Source: an uncultured Halieaceae bacterium (GTDB lineage Bacteria > Pseudomonadota > Gammaproteobacteria > Pseudomonadales > Halieaceae). From it: 64,000 nucleotides of DNA. The stretch covers positions 1-64,000 of the forward strand of contig CAJXNM010000013.1 in the NCBI GenBank assembly GCA_913057135.1, in the 5' to 3' direction. The notes beneath the pieces are model-generated. The model did not search any database, had not been told where the DNA came from, and worked only from the letters and a program-made list of their open reading frames with translations. Each line of letters opens with the position of its first letter. The first letter of the stretch is position 1. Made by a program: the position numbers and the translations under genes. Below are positions 58,217 to 64,000 of this stretch, piece by piece.

Positions 58217-58906
58217 GTGATACTCGTGAGCTTATCTAAGCACCCTTTACAGGGCAGGTTACAGGTACAGAGCAGATCCCAACACCTCGATTTACGGGTG
58301 GTCAATCGGGCACTCGCAGATCAAGACCCTTCGGCTATTGTCCAGTGGGCCCTGGCACTGGGGGAGCCGACCGTTGTTACTACCAGTATGGGTGTTAATG
58401 CTGGCGCAACCCTGCACGCGGTCGCATCCCTCGACAAGCAGGTGCCTGTGGTTTGGGTTGATACCGGATTTAACACCGCCGATACCCATCGGGTGGCTAA
58501 ACTTCTCGTCAATCGACTCGGCTTGAACTTGCACACCTTTCGCCCGGCCCTATCGGCAGACGCAATTGTGCGTGAGTTTCAGGGTGTACCGACCTTAGAC
58601 GAGCCCGACGCACACCAACGTTTCACCCAATTGGTGAAACTGGAGCCTTTTCGAAGAGCCCTGGTTGCGCTGCAACCCACGGTTTGGATCAGTGGTATTC
58701 GAGCTGAGGAGACCAAGCATCGGGCGCAACTTGATATTGTGACCCGAGACCCGCGGGGTATGCTGAAAGTAGCGCCTTTCTTCCATTTCTCTCAGCCGCA
58801 GCTAGAGCGCTACATGACCCAACACGGCCTACCCAGCTGCCAGCACTACTTTGACCCCACCAAGTTGTTGCCCGGACGTGAGTGCGGCTTGCATACCGCC
58901 TGCTAA
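58217..58906 (+). CDS. cysH: Phosphoadenylyl-sulfate (PAPS) reductase
   Basis: The 229-residue protein reduces activated sulfate with thioredoxin. TTSMGVNAGATLHAV is the PP-loop, WVDTGFNT and SGIRAEETKHRA are substrate-binding, and the C-terminus carries the catalytic Cys in RECGLHTAC. The Cys-Cys and Cys-x-x-Cys pairs that bind an iron-sulfur cluster in APS reductases are absent, so PAPS is the likely substrate. Starts at GTG 58217 or GTG 58226 are not resolved. Confidence 0.9.
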   Translation: MILVSLSKHPLQGRLQVQSRSQHLDLRVVNRALADQDPSAIVQWALALGEPTVVTTSMGVNAGATLHAVASLDKQVPVVWVDTGFNTADTHRVAKLLVNRLGLNLHTFRPALSADAIVREFQGVPTLDEPDAHQRFTQLVKLEPFRRALVALQPTVWISGIRAEETKHRAQLDIVTRDPRGMLKVAPFFHFSQPQLERYMTQHGLPSCQHYFDPTKLLPGRECGLHTAC

Positions 58907-58908
58907 CG

Positions 58909-60306
58909 CTAGAACTCGGCGTGACCCGGCGTGCGCGGGAAGGGAATGACGTCGCGCACGTTTTCCATGCCAGTGACGTAGGCGAGCAGTCGGTCAAATC
59001 CCAAGCCAAAGCCCGCATGGGGTACGGTGCCGTAGCGTCGTAAATCCCGATACCACCATAGATCTTCCCGAAGTTGGGCATCCATGCGGCTATCGAGTAC
59101 ATCGAGCCGCTCTTCGCGCTGGCTGCCCCCAATAATTTCACCAATACCCGGCGCCAACACATCCATGGCCGCTACGGTTTTACCATCGTCATTCAGGCGC
59201 ATATAGAACGCCTTGATGTCGGCCGGGTAGTCGGTAACCACAACGGGGCGACCTATGTGCTGCTCTGCCAGGTAGCGCTCATGCTCCGAGGCCATATCGA
59301 TGCCCCAGCTAACGGGATACTCGAAGGATTGACCACAGTTTTCCAGAATACTGATGGCCTCGGTATAGCTAATACGCTCGAAGGGCGAATCGACAATACC
59401 CTGAAGCCGGCTGAGCACCGTGTTGTCGATACGCTGCTGGAAGAACGTCATGTCATCGGCGCAATGCTCAAGCACTTGGGCAATGACGAAGCGCAGCAAG
59501 CGCTCGGCCAGTACCGCGTTGTCATTGAGGTCAGCAAACGCGACCTCGGGCTCCACCATCCAGAATTCCGCAAGATGCCGGGACGTGTGGGAGTTTTCAG
59601 CCCGAAACGTCGGGCCAAATGTGTACACCTTAGACATTGATAGGCAGTGGGACTCGACCGCTAATTGACCCGATACGGTGAGATAGGCCTCGCCGCCAAA
59701 AAAATCCTGTCGGTGATCGATGGCACCATCGGGGGTTCGCGGTAGGTTGGCGAAGTCGAGGGTGCTGACTTTGAATAACTCACCGGCACCTTCACAGTCA
59801 CTGGCGGTGATGATAGGTGTGTTAACCCAATAGAAGCCGTTGCTGTGAAAAAATTGGTGAATGGCATTCGCCAAGACATGTCTGACTCGGGTGATGGCGC
59901 CGAAGGTGTTAGTGCGGGTGCGCAGATGAGCCACAGTGCGCAGATACTCAAATGTGTGGCGCTTCTTCGCAATAGGGTAGGCCTCTGGGTCATCGACCTG
60001 ACCGACCACTTCAACGGCACTGGCTTGAATTTCCACAGACTGGCCTTTGCCCTGTGAGGCCACAAGTTGACCGGTGACGATGACCGCACAGCCCGTGCTA
60101 AGTGCCAGCACTTCATCGTCGTAGTTGTCGAGGCCATTGGGTACCACCGCTTGGATGGCATCAAAGCAGCTGCCGTCATGCACGGCTAGAAATGAAATAC
60201 CCGCCTTGGAATCACGCTTGCTTCGCAACCAGCCACATACCGTCACCTCGGTATCGATGAGCGCGGCATCATTGAGCACGGACTTAATGGCAAGCCCTTT
60301 TGTCAT
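58909..60306 (-). CDS. asnS: Asparaginyl-tRNA synthetase
   Basis: The 465-residue class II synthetase charges tRNA-Asn. The N-terminal OB domain has [14 protein letters not shown]; the catalytic domain has [26 protein letters not shown]-type motif 2 ([16 protein letters not shown]) and motif 3 in [14 protein letters not shown]. Its presence implies direct asparaginylation. The gene lies 62 bases downstream of the exonuclease gene with a GC-rich hairpin between. Confidence 0.97.
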   Translation of the reverse strand: MTKGLAIKSVLNDAALIDTEVTVCGWLRSKRDSKAGISFLAVHDGSCFDAIQAVVPNGLDNYDDEVLALSTGCAVIVTGQLVASQGKGQSVEIQASAVEVVGQVDDPEAYPIAKKRHTFEYLRTVAHLRTRTNTFGAITRVRHVLANAIHQFFHSNGFYWVNTPIITASDCEGAGELFKVSTLDFANLPRTPDGAIDHRQDFFGGEAYLTVSGQLAVESHCLSMSKVYTFGPTFRAENSHTSRHLAEFWMVEPEVAFADLNDNAVLAERLLRFVIAQVLEHCADDMTFFQQRIDNTVLSRLQGIVDSPFERISYTEAISILENCGQSFEYPVSWGIDMASEHERYLAEQHIGRPVVVTDYPADIKAFYMRLNDDGKTVAAMDVLAPGIGEIIGGSQREERLDVLDSRMDAQLREDLWWYRDLRRYGTVPHAGFGLGFDRLLAYVTGMENVRDVIPFPRTPGHAEF

Positions 60307-60346
60307 GGCTTACTCCCCAACAGAAAGTGATAAGTTACCGATGATT

Positions 60347-60364
60347 GGGGCCGCCTTGGGCCCC
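60347..60364 (-). terminator. GC-rich hairpin between the exonuclease gene and asnS
   Basis: GGGGCC (60347-60352) and GGCCCC (60359-60364) can pair around a six-base loop in the gap between the two minus-strand genes. There is no good T run on the minus strand, so it would be at most a weak or factor-dependent terminator or a stability element. Confidence 0.3.
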
Positions 60365-60368
60365 CTTG

Positions 60369-62387
60369 TTACTCTTTGCTTGGCTTGAGACCGCAGCCCT
60401 CGACAAGGCTTAAATGGGCGATCCAGTCATCTGCCGGGCCGCTGCCGGTGAAGCATACCTCGACACCGTCGTCCAATTGGAAGCGTCGGGTACTGGAGGT
60501 CAGGCTGGCAGTCCATTTATCAAAACTGAATTTCTCCGGGTCCTTGCGAAGGTCAACCAGACCTTCTATGCCTGTGTCTTTCAGTTTCACTGTGAAGCCG
60601 CTGCTCGTGATGTGGCAAATGAACCCTTTGAAGGTTGCCTGCCCAGCTTCTTTCAACCGCTCAAGGTAATTGGCTGCTAACCACCGTTCGGCAGCGGTTG
60701 TTGCTGCCCGGCTGCGTTGAATGGAGCTATTAGCGGTATTGAGTTCACTCTGTTGCACGCCTTGGGCTGGGGCTCCGCTTAGTACCGCTTTGATTTGTTC
60801 GTGCACGAGGAAATCGACCGTTTTCCTCAGCGGCGACGTAAAGTTAGTGTAGCTTGGTAGCGCCATTCCCATGTGGTTTCCGGGTTTTGCACTGAGTTCG
60901 GCACGGGTCAACAGTCGATTAATCATGGCGCGCAGGGGCAGCGGGTGATCAGCGAGGGTCAAGCCGCGAAGCACTTTTTGATAACCAGACACCGAATCAA
61001 GGGCTTCCTCGGCCAGCTCGGGTTGATAGCGGGTGAGAAAGGCTTTGGCTTCCTCGAGGCGGTCTTTACGAAAGCCACGATGCACCACAAACGGACCACT
61101 GGCACCGGCGTCAACTAAAAATTGGCCGGCGCATCGGTTGGCGGCAATCATGCACTCCTCGACGAGGTGCTGAGAGGCCATTTTTTCAGTGACTTCAATA
61201 TGGTCGATTTGACGTTCGTCGGTGAGATGCCAGCGGTATTCCAGCCGATCCTCCATCACCAATTCCTGTTGCTCACGACGTTTGCGCAAGGCTCGATAGG
61301 CCTGCACTAGCGCCTCGAGGGGATTGCTCCAGGCCATGAGTTCGTTGTTGCTGCCGGTGATATAGCGATGCACAGCTGCGTAAGACAGCTTGGCCTGAGA
61401 CTTCACGACCGCCTTAAAAAAGCTGAATTCCCCCACTTCGCCCGCATCGCTCACGGTCATTTTGCATACCAGTGCCGGACGGGTTTGCTCCTCGGCCAGC
61501 GCACAAAAATCACGGCTGAGGGCTTCGGGGAACATGGGCACCATGTCCCCGTGGAAATATACAGAGTTGCCCCGTTGCAACAGTTCCTCGCGCACGGGTG
61601 CGTAACCCTCTAGAAAGGCCGATGGATCCGCTACCGCAACGTATAGCGCCCAGCCCTCTGGGGTCACCTCGGCGTAAAGCGCATCATCAATATCGACGGT
61701 TCTGACCGCGTCAATAGATACGAATGCCAAGTGGCTGAGATCGGTGCGATCGGGATCTTCCAGTGGCCGCTGCTGCTCAACGTGACTTAATAAGTCTCGA
61801 GCACTTTTGTCGTTCCACTGCCAAGGCAGGCCGGCGCGAGCCGCGCAGTAACGGTTTTCGATGCCGGGAGTCGTTGCATCACCCAGCCGTTGCAATACCT
61901 TGGCCGATGGTTTGCCATCTTTAATGGGGTGGTGGAACAGTGCGCACTCGACATAATCACCCGCTTTGGCACCGTTGCGGGCATGGGGTGGGATGAACAG
62001 CCAGCGATGCAGGTTAGGGACGTCGGGCTGTACAAATACCGCTTTGCCCTTGCTAACGACTTGCCCAACAAAGCGGTCGAGCTGGCTACTGAGCAGCTTT
62101 TCAATGTCAGCGACGGTACGGTTTTCTTTGGCGCCTTTGCCACTCTTGCCACCCTTCGCGGACTTATCGCGACTTTGGGGCGCAGGACGGATACAAATTT
62201 GAACCCGATCGCCGGGAAGCACCTTAAGCATTTCGTCGGGTGGAATGAAAATTTCCCGGCCATCGTCGACCACAGCAAAACCGTAGCGGTTCTGGGTGCC
62301 TTTCACTGTTGCTTCCACATGCTCTTTTTGGGCCTCAATCTCTTGCTTGAGGCCCTTGAGCTGAGCCATGGCGTCGTTGTTCAGCAT
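60369..62387 (-). CDS. RNase II/RNase R-family 3'-5' exoribonuclease (VacB/RNB family)
   Basis: The 672-residue protein has cold-shock-like domains at the N-terminus (GTQNRYGFAVVDDGREIFIP, GDRVQICI), a Lys-rich insert, an RNB catalytic domain at about 210-530 with SIDAVRTVDIDDALYAEV (catalytic Asp cluster), and a C-terminal S1-like segment (FKGFICHITSSGFTVKLKDTGIEG). It degrades RNA from the 3' end. Size is between RNase II (644) and RNase R (over 700). GGAG lies upstream of the first ATG; a second ATG follows seven codons later. Confidence 0.9.
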   Translation of the reverse strand: MLNNDAMAQLKGLKQEIEAQKEHVEATVKGTQNRYGFAVVDDGREIFIPPDEMLKVLPGDRVQICIRPAPQSRDKSAKGGKSGKGAKENRTVADIEKLLSSQLDRFVGQVVSKGKAVFVQPDVPNLHRWLFIPPHARNGAKAGDYVECALFHHPIKDGKPSAKVLQRLGDATTPGIENRYCAARAGLPWQWNDKSARDLLSHVEQQRPLEDPDRTDLSHLAFVSIDAVRTVDIDDALYAEVTPEGWALYVAVADPSAFLEGYAPVREELLQRGNSVYFHGDMVPMFPEALSRDFCALAEEQTRPALVCKMTVSDAGEVGEFSFFKAVVKSQAKLSYAAVHRYITGSNNELMAWSNPLEALVQAYRALRKRREQQELVMEDRLEYRWHLTDERQIDHIEVTEKMASQHLVEECMIAANRCAGQFLVDAGASGPFVVHRGFRKDRLEEAKAFLTRYQPELAEEALDSVSGYQKVLRGLTLADHPLPLRAMINRLLTRAELSAKPGNHMGMALPSYTNFTSPLRKTVDFLVHEQIKAVLSGAPAQGVQQSELNTANSSIQRSRAATTAAERWLAANYLERLKEAGQATFKGFICHITSSGFTVKLKDTGIEGLVDLRKDPEKFSFDKWTASLTSSTRRFQLDDGVEVCFTGSGPADDWIAHLSLVEGCGLKPSKE

Positions 62388-62778
62388 GGCTTGTTGAGGC
62401 TCCTGCCGGTGGTGCTGTTAATGGGTGGCGGGGGCATTAGGTACAGTATAGATCCCCCAGTTACACCGTGAATGCTAACTAAATTCGGGCACGCTGTCAG
62501 TGTTCAATTCTATCCTAAGTCAATTCACGTTCGGCGTTGACAGGGGGCTACAGCGGGTCTTTACTACCTCTACGCCGAAAATTTTATTGAGTAGGACACA
62601 CGTCGTTTGACGAACTCGCTGGCTTTTTGGGGTTGCTCCGCCGATCCCATACGACTCGATGCCACTGCAGCCGCCACGGTGCGGCCGACACCCCTGACTC
62701 TGTTGATCCGCCCGCCATCGGCCTTTTGCCGCCAGACCAGTATCCCGCCCCCGTTGTTACTCGTTAGAGGACTTCTTT
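62388..62778. promoter_or_regulatory. Divergent intergenic region between the exonuclease gene and phoH-like gene
   Basis: The 391 bases hold no convincing gene. On the plus strand TTGACA (62537-62542), a 17-base spacer and TTTACT (62560-62565) make a promoter for the phoH-like gene, with a long 5' leader of about 200 bases. On the minus strand TATACT (62450-62445) with TTCACG 16 bases upstream could drive the exonuclease gene. A 60-codon open frame at 62607-62789 overlaps the phoH start and looks non-coding. Confidence 0.45.
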
Positions 62779-64000
62779 ATGGAAGCTAGTGCTGTATCGC
62801 GCGTCACCCCACCCGTCGCTGCTCCTGTCCCCCGTAAAATCTACGTCTTGGACACGAACGTGTTACTGCATGATCCAACGGCAATAACCACCTTTGCCGA
62901 GCATCAGGTCGTTATTCCTATGACGGTGCTTGAGGAGTTAGATCACATCAAGGATCGGCGAGATAAAACCGTTAGCCGCGAGGCGCGTATCGCCATTCAA
63001 ATGATCGATCGAGTGGTTGGCGAGGCAAGTCCGCAAGAGATCCAACAGGGCGTGGATATGCCAGGGACAACGTTAGGTGGCCAGCCCGGTAGCTTGGCTA
63101 TTTATCCGGACCAGTTGCTGCAGGAAAGTGACAAAGATATTCCGTTTTTAGATGGCACCCAAGATCAAGCTAACGACAACCGCATCATTAACGTGGCACT
63201 GCGTTTGCAATCTGAAAACCCGGACACCTTTGTGTGCCTGGTCACTAAAGATATCAATATGCGGATCAAGGCCAAGGGTTCGGGTTTGGCGAATGTGGAG
63301 GACTATCGTCACGACCGTGTGTTGGATGATATTGACCTTCTAGCAACGGGCTATATTCATATTCCTGGGGATTTTTGGGCCACTATCGACGATGTCGATA
63401 CCCTGCGGGAAGATGACATGACCTTGCACCGCATTCCGGTAACGGCATTGCCAGAGGCCTACCCCAATGTGTTCGTATATGACGATGGTGCTTTTTTAGC
63501 GCAAGTCAAACGTGTTACCGATGAGCATGTTTTGCTGCGAGTCGACAGCCGTGACAACCTGATGAATCAGCGATTTTGGGGGCTGGCGCCCCGAAATCTT
63601 GAGCAGGCTATGGCCATGCGCCTGCTTGATGATGACAGCATGGATATGACCCTGCTAACCGGGCCTGCGGGCTCGGGCAAGACACTACTTGCATTGGCCT
63701 ATGGGCTACATGCCATATTAGAGCAGCGCAAATACTCGAAGCTCATCGTCGCACGATCGACACCGCCCATTGCGGAAGATATCGGTTTTTTGCCTGGCAC
63801 CGAGGAAGAAAAAATGGCGCCTTGGCTTGCTGCTTTCGATGACAATTTAGAGATTTTGCACGGGGGTGACGAGTGCTCCGGTGGCAGCATCGATTATGTG
63901 AAAGAGCGCGCTAACATTCAGTTTAAGTCCTTGAATTTTATGCGTGGCCGCTCTTTCAACAACGCCTACATCATCATCGACGAGGCCCAAGGGCTTACCC
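62779..64000 (+). CDS. PIN-PhoH family ATPase (YlaK-like), 3' end outside window
   Basis: The frame is open from the ATG at 62779 (AGAGGA eight bases upstream) to the window edge, 407 residues. The N-terminal PIN domain has KIYVLDTNVLLHDP, VLEELDHIKD and CLVTKDINMRIKAK with its acidic residues, suggesting RNase activity. The C-terminal PhoH domain has the Walker A motif LTGPAGSGKTLLALA and IIDEAQ as Walker B just before the edge. PIN-PhoH proteins unwind and cut RNA. It differs from the short PhoH of the ybeZ operon. Confidence 0.93.
   Translation, partial: MEASAVSRVTPPVAAPVPRKIYVLDTNVLLHDPTAITTFAEHQVVIPMTVLEELDHIKDRRDKTVSREARIAIQMIDRVVGEASPQEIQQGVDMPGTTLGGQPGSLAIYPDQLLQESDKDIPFLDGTQDQANDNRIINVALRLQSENPDTFVCLVTKDINMRIKAKGSGLANVEDYRHDRVLDDIDLLATGYIHIPGDFWATIDDVDTLREDDMTLHRIPVTALPEAYPNVFVYDDGAFLAQVKRVTDEHVLLRVDSRDNLMNQRFWGLAPRNLEQAMAMRLLDDDSMDMTLLTGPAGSGKTLLALAYGLHAILEQRKYSKLIVARSTPPIAEDIGFLPGTEEEKMAPWLAAFDDNLEILHGGDECSGGSIDYVKERANIQFKSLNFMRGRSFNNAYIIIDEAQGLT

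Noticed and set aside
62607-62789. 60-residue open frame before the phoH-like gene
   Set aside because: Overlaps the phoH ribosome binding site and start, is rich in low-complexity Pro/Arg/Leu, and has no good ribosome binding site.

Overview
The window looks like an ordinary chromosomal stretch from a marine-type gammaproteobacterium close to the Pseudomonas/Cellvibrio side of the class (for example a Halieaceae/OM60-like organism). The basis is conserved gene order: trpG-trpD-trpC next to crp, yhfA and coq7, then purD-purH-fis-dusB, then divergent aroQ-accB-accC-prmA followed by a DUF2333 gene and dsbD. Much of this order is shared with Pseudomonas. G+C is moderately high by eye. There is no tRNA, rRNA, CRISPR array, insertion sequence or prophage that I can see. 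The lineage assignment is inference.

Layout. 1-2157: end of trpG, then trpD and trpC (tryptophan synthesis). 2223-4203: crp, a YhfA/OsmC gene and coq7. 4248-8714 (minus): dusB-fis-purH-purD. 9022-12235 (plus): aroQ, accB, accC, prmA. 12283-17065 (minus): DUF2333 protein, PCu(A)C copper chaperone, DsbD, pentapeptide protein, PfkB kinase. 17217-24901: a 2OG-Fe(II) oxygenase and a Nudix hydrolase, a haem block (hemB, hemL, hemJ-like, minus), argC, a DUF6776-like protein, bactofilin and erpA. 24978-35196: anmK and an M23 peptidase (minus), tyrS, nagZ, a Kazal-like lipoprotein, a dicarboxylate symporter and an MBL hydrolase (plus), then an Old Yellow Enzyme homologue and an exported amidohydrolase (minus). 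35208-37223: a large secreted repeat protein of different base composition.

37352-52264 is the most interesting part: about 15 kb of closely packed or overlapping minus-strand genes for a predicted envelope machine. It encodes a MotA/TolQ/ExbB proton-channel protein, two von Willebrand A (VWA) proteins with an ExbD/MotB-like N-terminal membrane helix carrying an Asp, a cytoplasmic protein that looks like an actin-fold ATPase fused to an FHA-like domain, two single-pass proteins with PEGA or tetratricopeptide-like periplasmic parts (one with an apparently non-catalytic FGE-sulfatase domain), several lipoproteins, a TonB-C-terminus-like protein and an M48 metalloprotease lipoprotein. Shared N-terminal tail motifs (L-x-P-x-x-F-x-P) and gene overlaps argue that they work together. 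I know of no named system with this composition, so I propose it as a candidate undescribed proton-motive-force-coupled envelope apparatus.

52348-64000: a TesB-like thioesterase, gamma-glutamyltransferase, pdxH, cinA, an orphan ParA, cysH, asnS, an RNase II-family exonuclease and the start of a PIN-PhoH ATPase gene that runs off the right edge. Start codons were moved from the longest open frame wherever a ribosome binding site or family length argued for it; each entry says so.
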